DNA of 64,000 bases from WHSW01 sp963821025 (GTDB taxonomy: Bacteria > Actinomycetota > Thermoleophilia > Solirubrobacterales > 70-9), in contig CAWGCG010000004.1 in assembly GCA_963821025.1 (NCBI GenBank), positions 982,070 through 1,046,069 on the forward strand, read 5' to 3'. The translations under genes were made by a program, and so were the position numbers. Shown in pieces: positions 27,418 to 37,456 of this stretch (position 1 is its first letter; each line of letters begins with the position of its first letter). The notes beneath the pieces are model-generated. The model worked only from the letters and a program-made list of their open reading frames with translations. It made no database searches and was not told the DNA's origin.

Positions 27418-29806
27418 TGCTCTCGATCTACGCCTGCACGCTGCTGATCGGGGTCGCCTCGCTGGCGATCGGCCGCGCGGTCCTCGAGCTCGCCGGCTGG
27501 CCGCGGCCGGCCTGGCTCTCGGGCGCAACCGGGCTCGCCGTGTTGGTGATCGTCGCCCCCTTCCTGCTTCGCCTGCCCGGTCGCGCGACGACCGCGGCGA
27601 TCGTGATCGGGATCGCGGTCCTCGCCGCCGCCCTCTATTGCCTGCGTACACGGCCCTGGCCGGAGTGGCCGGTGGCGGTCGCGGTGGTCGCGATCACGCT
27701 GGCGCTGGCGACGCTGCCGTTCGTGCTCCACGACCGCGTCGGCGTCCTCGGCGAGGGCATCTACACCAACGACCACGCCGCCCAGCTCTACTGGGCCGAC
27801 TGGCTCCAAAACGCGTTCGGGCCCGAGCCGAGCGCGGTCCGCTTCGGCTATCCGATCGGGCCGCAGGCGGTCGCGGTGATCGCGGCCGAGGCCGGCGGCG
27901 CCTCGCTGGTCAGCGCCTTCAACGGCCTCCTGCTGGCGATTCCGGCGCTCACCGCGCTGACCGCGCTCGGCGCGCTCGAGCGGATGCCGCCGGTGCGGCG
28001 GATCGCGATCGCCGCGATCTGCGGCCTGCCCTACCTGGCAGCGTCGTTTCTCGCCCAGAGCGCCTTCAAGGAAACGGCGATGGCGCTGTTCGTGCTCGCT
28101 TTCGCGATCGCCCTGGCCGGCCTCGAGCGCGCCGGCTGGCGCGCGGTCTCGGTCGTCGGGGTGCTGCTGGCGGCGGCGGCGGTGTTCACCTTCAGCATCC
28201 CGGGGCTCGCCTGGTTCGTGGCGGCGGCGGCGCTCTGGCTCGCGCTCGAGGAGCTCGCGGGGCGCAGCCCGATCGACTGGGGCGCGCTGCGCGAGGCGGT
28301 CTTCGCCCACCGCCTCGCAACCGCGATCACCGCTTTGGTGCTGCTCGCGATCGCGGTGATCGTGATCGGACCGGCGACCGAGTTCATCGAGAAGATCAAC
28401 GATGTCCAGGCATCGGCCGGCCGGCTGAGCTCGCCGGTGTTTCCCGGGCGAGGCGCTCGGGATCTGGCCCGCCGGGGACTTCCGCCTGGTCCGCGGCGAG
28501 GTCTCGGGCTCGCTGGTCGCGGTCGCGGTCGCGGCTGTCGCGGTCGCCTACGGGCTCTACGCGCTGGTTCGCCGCCGCGAGCTGGCGCTGCTGGCGATGA
28601 TGATCGCCGGCGGCGTCGTCTACCTCGGCGCCCGCGCGTTCGCCGAGATCCACGTCGAGGCGAAGGCGCTGGCTGTGGCGGCGCCGCTGGTCCTCCTGGT
28701 GGCGCTGCGCGGGTTGCTGGCGCAACGCCGGAGCAAGGCAGCGGGCGGCGGGCAGAGCCCGAGTGGCGAGCGACGAGTGGCGAGTGCCGTCCGCTACGCC
28801 TTCGGCTCGCTGGTGCTCGTCGGCGCCCTCGCATCCACCCTGCTCGCCCTCCGCGCCGCGCCGATCGGCTACGACCAGCGCCAGCTCGGACTCGAGCGCC
28901 TGGCCGAGCGCGTCGACGGCGACTCGGTCGTCTTCCTCGGCGTCGACCGCTTCTCCGGCTATTACCTGCGCGGGACGCTCGCTCGGGCACCCGCCGGCTA
29001 CGTGCCCGAGGAGATCGAGTCGCGACCGGAGAAGACCTGGCAGCAGGGCATGGCGGCGGACTTCGACACCGTCGACCCGGCGAAGCTCGACAAGTTCGAC
29101 TACGCGATCACCACCGCGGCCGCCTACGGCTCGAGCCCGCCGGAGAACTTCGCACCGATCGAGCGCGCCGGCGACTACGTCCTCTGGGAGCGCCGTGGCG
29201 AGACCCCGCGCAGCCGGGTGCTCGCGCGACGAACGCGGCAACCCGGGCGCGGTGCTCGACTGCGACGGCGGCGAGGGGGCGCGGTTGGCGAAGCGGACCG
29301 GGACCGCGATCGTGCTCTCCGACCCGGTCCTGGCGCCATACCGTGCCTGGGACCTGCCGCGGCGCAGCGGCGACGCCGCGGCCGGCCAGGAGCGCGGCTT
29401 CGACGCCGGTGAGAGCGCCAGCATCTCCCTCGAGCTGCCCAGCCCGGGCGACTACGAGCTCTCGATCCAATACCACTCCCAGGTGCCGCTCGAAGTGCTC
29501 TATGAAGGCGAGCCGATCGCCGAGCTGCCGGCGTCGCTCGACGGCATGTACCTGAGTGGCGCCGGGCGCGGCGCCTTCTGGCCGGCGGGCGAGTTCAGCA
29601 GCGACCGCGCCGGCAACCGGGTGATCCGGGTGCGCTCCGCCGAGCCGAGTGGGCTCGCCGACGCGGTCGGTGCCCAGCGCCGGGTCTGGCTCGGCGACGT
29701 CGCCGCGAGCCCTGTCGCCGACCCGAAGGCGGTGGCGATCGCCGACGCCTGCGAGCGCTACGTCGACCGCTTCGCGCTCGAGCGCCGCGGCGAGGCCGGC
29801 TCGTGA
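27417..29806 (+). pseudogene. Second GT-C-type membrane protein (two frameshifts)
   Basis: About 796 residues when two breaks are joined. The first frame has around ten hydrophobic segments. After a +1 break near 28450 (CCCGGG-C-GAGGCG) the protein continues as EALGIWPAGDF, more helices and a soluble domain. After another +1 break near 29230 it ends with a beta-rich domain containing LELPSPGDYELSIQY. Each break is repaired by removing one C. The layout parallels the preceding gene, suggesting a second polymer-building or side-chain transferase. It overlaps the first sulfotransferase at GTGA. Confidence 0.65.
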
Positions 29807-30818
29807 AGGACTTCCCGACGCCCGCCGAGGCGCCCTCGCCGGTGCTCGGTGGGATCGAGGTCGAGCGCGCGCCCGCGCCGCCACCGGTCGTCTTCGTCGG
29901 CGGCACCGGGCGCAGCGGCACGCATGTGCTCGCGCAGCTGATCTCGCGCCACGCCCGTTTCGCCCTGGTCCCGGTCGAGGTTCGCTTTCACACCGATCCC
30001 GATGGCTTTCCCGGCCTGCTCGCCGGCGAGGTAACGCCACAGGCCTTCGCCCGGCGCCTGCGCGGCTTTTGGTGGCGCGGCTTTCAGACCAACCGGATGC
30101 GCGGCATGTACCGGTTCGTCGATCGCGAGCGCTTCGCCGCAGCGGTCGAGCGGTTCGAGGCCGAGCACGCCGAGGGGCTCGAGCAGGCCTGTCGCAACCT
30201 CTTCTTCGACCTGCTCTGGTTTCGCACCAGCGAGGGCGAGAAGGCAGCCGAGGGCGAGGCGCTGATCGAGCAGAGCACCGACAACATCGCCGCCGCGCCG
30301 ACGCTGACCAGGCTGTTTCCCGAGGCGCGCTTCATCCACGTCGTCCGCGACGGCCGCGACGCCTCGGCCTCGCGGGTGGCCCAGACGCGGGGCCTGGTGC
30401 GCCCGCGAACCCGGGTCCAGGGGATCGAGTGGTGGGAGCAGCGGATCCGCGCGATCGAGGCCGGTGCCGACGCGGTCGCCCCGGGCCGGCTGCTGACGGT
30501 CTGCCTCGACGAGCTGCTGCTGCATGCCGCGGGCGCGGGCGGCGCTGCGGCCGATGTTCCGCTTCCTCGGGGTGCCGCTGACCAAGCGCACCCGGCGCTA
30601 TTTCCGCAAGCGGATGACCAGCGAGGAGGCGAACACCGAGCGCTGGCGCCGCGGCATCTCGGGGCGCAAGGCGGAGCGGATCGAGGCGCTCTACGCCGCA
30701 GGCGCTCGAGCGGCTCGAGGCCGACGGCGCTCGCTGCGCGCCGCTCCTGCGCCACGCCTACGAGCGCAGCGGCGGCGCTGACGAGCCGCTGGCCTACGTC
30801 TACGATCGAACGCCCTAG
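29803..30818 (+). pseudogene. Sulfotransferase family protein 1 (frameshifted)
   Basis: A PAPS-dependent sulfotransferase-like protein of about 338 residues. The N-terminal phosphosulfate loop is VFVGGTGRSGTHVLAQLI, and the 3'-phosphate site is IHVVRDGRDASASR. Two +1 breaks, near 30535 and 30705, disrupt the C-terminal quarter; rejoined, it reads RPMFRFLGVPLTK and then ALERLEADGA. The next gene is a close homologue, so this is probably a tandem duplicate. It likely transfers sulfate to a surface sugar. Stop and next start are adjacent. Confidence 0.78.
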
Positions 30819-31788
30819 ATGAGCGTCGATCCCGCAGATCTGGTCTTCGTCGGCGGCACCGGTCGCAGCGGCACCCACATCGTCTCCTACCTGCTCGACC
30901 GCCACTCGCGCTTTCACGGGGTGCCGATCGAGTGTCGCTTTCACTGCAACCCGAAGGGGCTCGCCGACGTCGTCCAGGGCCGCACCGAGCCCGAGGACTT
31001 CCTCCGCAAGCTGCGCGGCTATTGGTGGCACCGGGTGCGAATCGGCGAGCGCGCCTACGTGCGGGCGAAGTGGCGGGCGCTCGGGCGCGGCCGGGTCCGG
31101 GGCCTGCACACGATCATTTCGCCCGACCGCTTCGAGCAGGCGGTCGACCGGTTCGAGGGAGCACACGGCGACGACCTGCTCGCCGCCTCGCGAACGCTCT
31201 TCTACGACCTGCTCCAACCCGGCGCCGAGGCCGCCGGCAAGCCGGTCCTGGTCGAGATGAGCTGCTTCACGATCGCGGCCGCCGACGGGCTCGCGCGGAT
31301 CTTCCCCGAGGCGCGCTTCGTCCACTCGGTGCGCGACGGTCGCGACTCGGGCTCCTCGAAGGTCTCGCTGCGCCAAAAGCCCCACCACCCGACCGACGTC
31401 GTCTCGGGGATCGAGTTCTGGGCCGACCGACTGCGCCAGGCCGAGCGCGGCGTCCGCGGACTTAGCGCGGCCGATCGCGAGCGCCTTTGCGTGATCAGCC
31501 TCGACGAGCTCGTCTGGTCGGATCGCGAGGACGCCTACGCGGCGCTGCTCGGCTTTCTCGGCGTCGACGACGAGCCCGCGATGCGCGAGTTCTTCGACTC
31601 GGAGATGAGCGCCGACGCCGCCCACCGCGAGCGCTGGCGAAAGGGCCTCTCCGAGGCAGAGCAGGCGGAGATCGTGCGCGCTCTACGAGGCCGAGCTCGA
31701 GCGCCTCGAGGCCGAGGGCTACCACTGCGCGGCGGTGCTGCGCCGCTCCTATGAGCGCGAGCTTGCGCTCGCGGCCAATCAGGCTTGA
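30819..31788 (+). pseudogene. Sulfotransferase family protein 2 (frameshifted near end)
   Basis: About 323 residues, homologous to the preceding gene: LVFVGGTGRSGTHIVSYLL (phosphosulfate loop), VHSVRDGRDSGSSK (3'-phosphate site), WADRLRQAERGV and ISLDELVW. Near 31682 the frame breaks; the loss of one GC dinucleotide would explain it. The continuation YEAELERLEAEGYHC matches the C-terminus of sulfotransferase 1. The stop at 31786-31788 overlaps the TTG start of the next gene. Confidence 0.78.
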
Positions 31789-33290
31789 GCGAGCGGATCC
31801 TCTTCACCACCTCGAACGGGACCGGCCTCGGCCACCTGACCCGCTCGATGGCGATCGCGCGCCGGCTCGGCCCCGGGCTCGAGCCGCTCTTCCTCACCCT
31901 CTCGGGCGCCGCCCCGGTGGTCGCCGAGATGGGCTATCCGGTCGAGTACGTCGCCTCCTACGCGACCCCGGGATCGGGTAACGACTACCGCTGGTCGCGG
32001 CGCCTGCGCGCCCGGCTGCGGGCGGCGATCGCCGAGGCCGACCCGGCCGTGGTCGTCTTCGACGGCACCCATCCCTACGAGGCGCTGCTCGGCGCGCTCG
32101 GCTCCGGCTCGGTCGCGGTCTGGTGTCGGCGCCCGCTGTGGAGAGCAGGGTCGAGCCGAGTGCCGCTCGGGCGCGCCGGCGCCTTCGACGCCGTGCTCGA
32201 GCCCGGCGAGCTCGCCGAGGCCGAGGACCGCGGCCCGACGGTTGCGCTTCGCGACCGCGTCCACCGGGTCGACCCGATCGTCCTGCTCGAGCGCTCCGAG
32301 CTGCTCGAGCGCCCGAGGCCGAGGCCCATCTCGGGCTCGCGCCCGGGCGCACCAACGTGCTCGTCACCCTCGGCCAGGGAGCCGAGGTCCGGGCCGCCAA
32401 CCAGCGGGCGCTGGACCTGCTCGCGGCGCGCGAGGACGTCCAGGTCGCGGCCCTGTCCTCGGCGCTGGCCGCGGTCGACTCGGTTCCCGACGGGGTCGTG
32501 CAGCTGCGCGCCACCTACCCGATGAGCCTCTACTTCCGCGCCTTCGACGCGGCGATTGCCGCCGCCGGCTACAACGCCTACCACGAGCTGATCGCGCTCG
32601 GCGTCCCGTCGCTGTTCGTGGCGATGCCCCGCGACACCGACGACCAGCCGGCGCGCGCCCGTCACGCCGCCGCCGCCGGGATCGGACTCGGGGTCGAGGG
32701 CCCCGACGACCCGGCGCTCGAGGCCGAGCTCGAGCGCCTGCTCGACCCCGACCGGCGCGCCGCGATCGCCGCCCGCCTGGCCGAGCTGCCGGAGCCCTCG
32801 GGCGCCGCCGACGCCGCCATCTGGCTCTCGGAGCGCCCCGGCGCGACCGGGTCGGGCCGCCGGACAGCCGGCGCCGACACGGCTCCGGGCAGGGAGTTTC
32901 GCCGCCGCTGGGGCAGCTTCTTGGCCAGCGCGCCGAGGACCGCCTACCGGCTGACCCGCCAGCAGCTGAGCAAGCCGCGGGCGCGGGCGCTGGTGCTCGC
33001 CGTCGGGATCGCCGACGAGCAGGTCGCCGGCGCGGTCGCGAGGGCCGTCGCCAGCGCCGACGAGGACCCCGAGCGCACCCTGGTGGTCACCGACTCGCTC
33101 GCCGCGCTCGCCCGCGCTGCGCGCGCTCGGGGTCGGGGTCGAGCACGTCCCCGGGCGGGGCTCGCGCCAGGCCGAGCTCGCCGGGATCCCCTATGAGGAC
33201 TTCCTCCGCGGGCGGCTCGAGTTGATCCGCGCCGAGCGTCCTCAGCCGCGTCATGTGGTGGTTGCGCCGGGTGGTGCTCCGCTACCCTGA
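31785..33290 (+). pseudogene. GT-B (MurG-like) glycosyltransferase with extra C-terminal domain (frameshifted)
   Basis: The N-terminus has the GT28-type glycine-rich start TTSNGTGLGHLTRSMAIARRL. After a break near 32325, explained by one C missing from a CCCC run, the C-terminal half continues. It includes VLVTLGQGAE and AGYNAYHELIALGVPSLFVAMPRDTDDQ, typical of the nucleotide-sugar site. A second +1 break near 33120 precedes a final domain, of no recognised family, that closes at 33290. The start is the TTG overlapping the previous stop. It probably adds one sugar to the glycan built by this cluster. Confidence 0.75.
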
Positions 33291-33301
33291 GGTCGCTTCA
33301 G

Positions 33302-34225
33302 ATGGAGGCCTCCACCCCCGTAAAGCCGCATCAGCAAGCGGCGCCGGGCGATCACCCTCGCGCCGCCGCCGAATCGACCCCGGCCGGGGGCGCGCTCCCC
33401 AACCTGATCGTGATCGGGGCGCAGAAGTGCGGCACCAGCGTCCTTCACTACTACCTCAGCCTCCATCCGGAGGTCTCGATGTCGAAGCCGAAGGAGCTCA
33501 ACTTCTTCATCGAGGAGCGCAACTGGCCCCGCGGGATCGACTGGTACAAGGGCCACTTCGACGCCGAGGCCCGGGTCCGCGGCGAGGCCTCGCCCAACTA
33601 CAGCGCCTTTCCCCAGCACCGCGGCGTGCCCGAGCGGATGCACTCGGTCGTCCCCGAGGCGAAGCTGATCTACATGATCCGCGACCCGCTCGAGCGGATC
33701 GCCGCGCACTGGGTCCACAACTACGCCAAGCGCCGCGAGAAGGGCACGCTGGCCGAGACGCTCAGCCACCCGAACACCTCCTACGTCACCCGCTCCAAGT
33801 ACGCGATGCAGCTCGAGCGCTTCCTCGAGCATTATCCGAAGGAGCAGATCCTGGTCTTCCAGCAGTCCGAGCTGCGCCACCAGAGGATGGAGACGCTGCG
33901 GACCGTGTTCGAGTTCATCGGCGTCGACCCGCAGTTCACCCATCCGCGGTTCGAGCAGGAGCGCCACCAGACCTCCGGCAAGACCCGGGCGACCCGGCTC
34001 GCGGTCAGGCTCGAGCGGATGGGCCGCAGCCCCCGCGGGCGGATGTTTCCCTCGAACTTCTGGCTCGTGCTCGACGACCGGTTGCCGCTGCGGCGCCAGA
34101 TCAAGCGGCCCGACGTGCGCGCCTCGCTGCCGCCCGAGGCGCTCGCCGAGCTGCGCGCCGACGCCGAGCGCCTGCGCGAGCTCACCGGGCGCGACTTCTC
34201 CAATTGGAAGATCTGGGACGCCTGA
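33302..34225 (+). CDS. Sulfotransferase (heparan-type, Sulfotransfer_1)
   Basis: An intact 307-residue PAPS-dependent sulfotransferase, different from the two upstream. The phosphosulfate loop is LIVIGAQKCGTSVLHYYLS, followed by VSMSKPKELNFF. The 3'-phosphate site is YMIRDPLERIAAHWVHNY. This arrangement matches carbohydrate (heparan N- or O-type) sulfotransferases. It lies in the same orientation between the glycosyltransferase and flippase, supporting modification of the glycan before or during export. The start is ATG 33302. Confidence 0.88.
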   Translation: MEASTPVKPHQQAAPGDHPRAAAESTPAGGALPNLIVIGAQKCGTSVLHYYLSLHPEVSMSKPKELNFFIEERNWPRGIDWYKGHFDAEARVRGEASPNYSAFPQHRGVPERMHSVVPEAKLIYMIRDPLERIAAHWVHNYAKRREKGTLAETLSHPNTSYVTRSKYAMQLERFLEHYPKEQILVFQQSELRHQRMETLRTVFEFIGVDPQFTHPRFEQERHQTSGKTRATRLAVRLERMGRSPRGRMFPSNFWLVLDDRLPLRRQIKRPDVRASLPPEALAELRADAERLRELTGRDFSNWKIWDA

Positions 34226-34267
34226 GTAAGGCGTCCTCCTGGGGGCGCCCTAGGCTCTAGGGCGGCG

Positions 34268-36229
34268 ATGCCCAAGAATCAGAAGACCGAGCAGCAGCAC
34301 GACCATCCCGGTGGCTCGGGGTCGGTCCTCGGCGTCCGCCTGCTGCGCTACTCCGGCGTCCAGGGGACGACGCTGGTGATCAGCAACCTGATCCAGCTCG
34401 TCTCGGTGCTGGTCGTCGCCGCCTACCTCGGCCCCGCGGAGATGGCGCGCTTCGCGCTCTTGCTCTTCCTCGCCGGGCTGACTACCCAGGTGCTCTCGCT
34501 GCTGGTCAAGCCGGGGACGATCCGCCGGGTGTTCGGCGGCGGTGACGACGAGGACGATGACGACGACGAGGACGACGTCGCCTCGACCTCGCCCCCGCGG
34601 ACCCTGGGCACCGGACTGATCTGGGCGGTGGTGCTCGGCGCCATCGGGACGGCGCTGATCGTGCTACTGCGCGAGCCGATCGCCGACGGCCTGCTGGGAG
34701 ACCCCGAGGACTCGGGGCTGGTCGTCTGGGCCGGCGTCCTGGCCGGGCTCTCGCTGGTGTTCAAGATCGCCGACATCACCCTCTGGCTCGAGCGCCGCCC
34801 GGGCGCCTTCATCATCACCGACACCGCCCGACCCGTGCTCAGCCTTGCCGTGCTGGCCGCCCTGCTGGCGACCGGTTCGGGGGTCGAGGGGGCGATCGTC
34901 GGCACCGCGATCGGCACCGGGGTGGCCGCGATCGTCGGGCTTGTCTTGCTGCGCGGCAGCTACGAGCCCTCGTTCGACCTCGGCGAGGTCAAGCAGATCG
35001 CGATCCGGGGCGCTCACCGGGCGCCGATCGTGATGTCCTTCTGGGTGATCCAGAACGCCGACGTGTTCATCCTCTCGCGCTTCATCAGCGACACGGATCT
35101 CGGCGTCTACGCGCTCGCCTCGCGGCTCGGCTTCGTCGTCTCCTTCCTCCCCCAGGGTTTTCGGATGGCGATGCGCCCGCTGCGCAAGTCCGCCGCCTTC
35201 GAGGCGGTCCGCGACCAGTACGGCAAGGCGACGATGCAGGGCCAGCTGCTCGGCTACTTCACCTTGCTCTGCATCTTCGCGGTCCTGGTGATGATCCTCG
35301 GGGGCGAGGTGCTCGTCGACGCGGCGCCGCCCGCCTACGCCGGGGCCGCGGGGCTGATCCCGTTCACCGCGGCCGCCTTCGTGATGCCGTCCGTCTACCG
35401 GACGGTGAACCAGAACGTCAACCTCTCCCATAAGCGCCCGCTGTTCATCGCCGGCTGCGTCGGCGCCGCCGTCGCCTTCGTCGCGATCACCGCCCTGCTC
35501 GCCCCCGAGATCGGCGCCTACGCGGCGCCGATCGGGATGCTGGTCGGCTTCGGGGTGCCCTCGGCGCTGATGTTCGCCCGCAACCAGACGGGCAAGCGGC
35601 CGATCGACTATCCCTACCGTGAGGTATTGATCGCGTTCTTGATCGCGGCCGCGCTCGCCGGCGCCTTTCAGCTGCTCGAGCTCGGCAGCGTGGTCGAGCT
35701 GGCGATCGCGCTGGCGGTCCTGATCGCCTTCCTCGGGATCCTGATTCCGCTGCGGGTGATCCCCGAGCGCCACTGGCGCCCGCTGATGCACACGGTGCGC
35801 TCGGTTCGCTCCGGCAGCGCGGCGGAGTTCCATCCGCAGCAGGGACTGCGAGCGCTCGAGCCGGGCGAGCGCGAGGAGCTGCGCGCCGCCCTGGTCGAGC
35901 GCCTACCGGCCGAGCGCCTGCGCGCCGACGACGGCACCGAGGGCAGGCGCCTGGTCACCGAGCTGCGGCGGGTCGGCGAAGCGGGTGGGCTGCCGCTCGC
36001 CCCGACGAGCTCGCACGACCCCGAGATCGCGGTCTTCTTGTTCGAGGACGTCTCGCGCGCCGAACGCGACCAGAGCATGCGCCGGCTGCTCTCCGCCGGG
36101 GCCGAGTCGAACGACCTGCGCGCGCTCGAGGACCTCGCGACGCACCTTGCCCGGGTGCCGGATACCGCCTGGGAGGGTGAGCGAGCCGACCAGGGCCGGC
36201 GGCGGCTTACTCGCCCTCGGAGCGCCTGA
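34268..36229 (+). CDS. Polysaccharide flippase-like membrane protein (MATE/Wzx type)
   Basis: A 653-residue protein with about 12-14 membrane helices typical of the O-antigen/polysaccharide export superfamily, including FWVIQNADVFILSRF, VSFLPQGFRMAMRPL and FVMPSVYRTVNQN. A strongly acidic insert (about residues 95-106, mostly Asp/Glu) lies in an early loop. The last 130 residues form a soluble C-terminal extension of unknown role. It probably translocates the lipid-linked glycan. It converges with a small acidic/basic protein and overlaps it by 23 bases. Confidence 0.82.
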   Translation: MPKNQKTEQQHDHPGGSGSVLGVRLLRYSGVQGTTLVISNLIQLVSVLVVAAYLGPAEMARFALLLFLAGLTTQVLSLLVKPGTIRRVFGGGDDEDDDDDEDDVASTSPPRTLGTGLIWAVVLGAIGTALIVLLREPIADGLLGDPEDSGLVVWAGVLAGLSLVFKIADITLWLERRPGAFIITDTARPVLSLAVLAALLATGSGVEGAIVGTAIGTGVAAIVGLVLLRGSYEPSFDLGEVKQIAIRGAHRAPIVMSFWVIQNADVFILSRFISDTDLGVYALASRLGFVVSFLPQGFRMAMRPLRKSAAFEAVRDQYGKATMQGQLLGYFTLLCIFAVLVMILGGEVLVDAAPPAYAGAAGLIPFTAAAFVMPSVYRTVNQNVNLSHKRPLFIAGCVGAAVAFVAITALLAPEIGAYAAPIGMLVGFGVPSALMFARNQTGKRPIDYPYREVLIAFLIAAALAGAFQLLELGSVVELAIALAVLIAFLGILIPLRVIPERHWRPLMHTVRSVRSGSAAEFHPQQGLRALEPGEREELRAALVERLPAERLRADDGTEGRRLVTELRRVGEAGGLPLAPTSSHDPEIAVFLFEDVSRAERDQSMRRLLSAGAESNDLRALEDLATHLARVPDTAWEGERADQGRRRLTRPRSA

Positions 36230-36755
36230 TCACGATCCGGTCGGGCTCGATCGTGACCTCGACCCGGCGCTTGCCGGCCCAGTGCTCGCTGTAGACCGGG
36301 TCGTCCTTGACCGCTGCGTCGAGCCAGAGCCCGTAGCCGTCGTCCTCGCCATGGTCGAAGGTGGCCTGCATCGCCGAGCCCGCCCGGGAGCGCCCGCGAC
36401 CGCCGCGGCGCCGGCGCCTGCGCCTACGGGGGCGCCCGTCGCCGTCTTCGTCATCTGAGTCGCCGCTCGGCTGGCGCTCGACCGGAGCCTCGTCATCCTC
36501 ATCGGTCTCGCCCTCGTCGGCCGCCTCGGCGGCGAGCTCCTCCTCGCGGGTGGCCGCCTCGATCTCCGCCTCGATCTCGTCGCGGAGGTCGCCCTCGTCG
36601 ACCTCCTCGGCCTCGGCGTCGAGCTCGTGACGGCGGCGAAACTCGCGCAGCTCGCTGGTCGAGACCTCGAGCTGGTGGGCGATCCAGGCGTCGGTGCGCC
36701 CCTGACGGACCCAGGCACGAATCTGATTTAGTTGGGATCTAAGTGGTTTGGCCAT
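36207..36755 (-). CDS. Acidic/Arg-rich protein with N-terminal helix-turn-helix-like segment
   Basis: A 182-residue soluble protein. Residues 1-45 look like a small helical DNA-binding unit (WVRQGRTDAWIAHQLEVSTS). The middle is very acidic, followed by an Arg run (RPRRRRRRRRGGRGRSRAG) and a C-terminal conserved-looking block (DGYGLWLDAAVKDDPVYSEHW). I do not recognise a family. The Arg/Gly-rich part could bind nucleic acid. It is divergent from csrA, with a 103-base gap, which makes a regulatory role worth testing. Confidence 0.65.
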   Translation of the reverse strand: MAKPLRSQLNQIRAWVRQGRTDAWIAHQLEVSTSELREFRRRHELDAEAEEVDEGDLRDEIEAEIEAATREEELAAEAADEGETDEDDEAPVERQPSGDSDDEDGDGRPRRRRRRRRGGRGRSRAGSAMQATFDHGEDDGYGLWLDAAVKDDPVYSEHWAGKRRVEVTIEPDRIVIRRSEGE

Positions 36756-36858
36756 CTCTGCTTTCGGGCAATCCCTACCGGAGCGCGATACTAGCCAACC
36801 AAGCTGGCGGAACCGGGCGGACGGGCGGGACTCGGTCACGGTCTCGAATGGAGGCGAG

Positions 36859-37133
36859 ATGTTGGTCCTGACGCGGAAGACGAACCAGAGCATCATGATC
36901 GGCGACGACGTCGAGGTGACGGTGCTGGCCGTTTCGCGAGACAAGATCCGGCTCGGGATCACGGCTCCGCGCGAGGTTGGGGTGTTCCGCAAGGAGGTCT
37001 ACCTCTCGATCAGGGGCGAGGAGGCCGACGCGGTCGAGGCGACCGAAGCGGTCGAGCTCCGAAGCGGTCGAGGAGGACTTCCGAAGCGGTCGAGGAGGAG
37101 CCGGGACCGGTCGACGAGGCCGAGCGCGAGTAG
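36859..37133 (+). CDS. csrA: Carbon storage regulator CsrA, with repeat-altered C-terminus
   Basis: CsrA is a small mRNA-binding dimer that controls translation. The sequence LVLTRKTNQSIMIGDDVEVT through IRLGITAPREVGVFRKEVY is fully typical. A GGAGG ribosome-binding site lies four bases before ATG 36859. After EATEAVE, three copies of CCGAAGCGGTCGAG, spaced 16 and 22 bases, shift the frame. Without the 38-base expansion the protein would end EEEPGPVDEAERE at TAG 37131-37133, about 78 residues. As written, the ATG frame misses this stop and runs on in frame to 37449. Confidence 0.85.
37043..37099. repeat. Tandem repeat in the csrA 3' end
   Basis: CCGAAGCGGTCGAG occurs at 37043-37056, 37059-37072 and 37081-37094. 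The last two copies share 19 bases. The spacings (16 and 22) are not multiples of three, so each copy moves the reading frame. Confidence 0.75.
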
Positions 37134-37197
37134 GCGCTCATCGATCGCTAACCGAACGTTTGTAGCGTGGTCGATGGTTGATAGGCTCGAGATCGTC

Positions 37198-37449
37198 ATG
37201 ACGGCCGATCTACGCATGCGCCAGAGCCTCGATCAGTTCGAGGACGCCTTCGCCGAGGAGGCCGAGATCGAGCGCCGGCGGCGGTTGCAGCTGCGCCAGC
37301 GCGCGGTCGATCGTTCGCGCGCCCGGCGGATCCAGAGCACCGAGAAGCGCGGCAACGTCGGCTTCGGCCTCCTGCTGGTGGCGCTGACGCTCACGGTGAT
37401 CGTGGTCACCGTGGTCATGTTCGAGACGCTCGCCTGGTTGATGGCCTAG
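37198..37449 (+). CDS. Single-pass membrane protein with coiled-coil-like N-terminus
   Basis: An 83-residue protein from ATG 37198 (ATG 37174 is an alternative). Residues 1-45 are charged and helical (DAFAEEAEIERRRRLQLRQR), followed by one C-terminal membrane helix (about 55-77). No family is recognised. It follows csrA by about 65 bases and is in the same frame as the csrA ATG, so the repeat-expanded csrA frame would fuse to it. Confidence 0.6.
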   Translation: MTADLRMRQSLDQFEDAFAEEAEIERRRRLQLRQRAVDRSRARRIQSTEKRGNVGFGLLLVALTLTVIVVTVVMFETLAWLMA

Positions 37450-37456
37450 CGGCCTG

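Noticed and set aside
28440..33130. Programmed +1 frameshifting in the glycan cluster
   Set aside because: The break sites share no slippery heptamer or stop codon in the zero frame at a fixed distance, and similar breaks occur in unrelated genes.
34541..34586. GAC/GAG-rich run as a microsatellite
   Set aside because: It is in frame and codes an acidic loop of the flippase; no exact unit repeats, so it is treated as protein composition.
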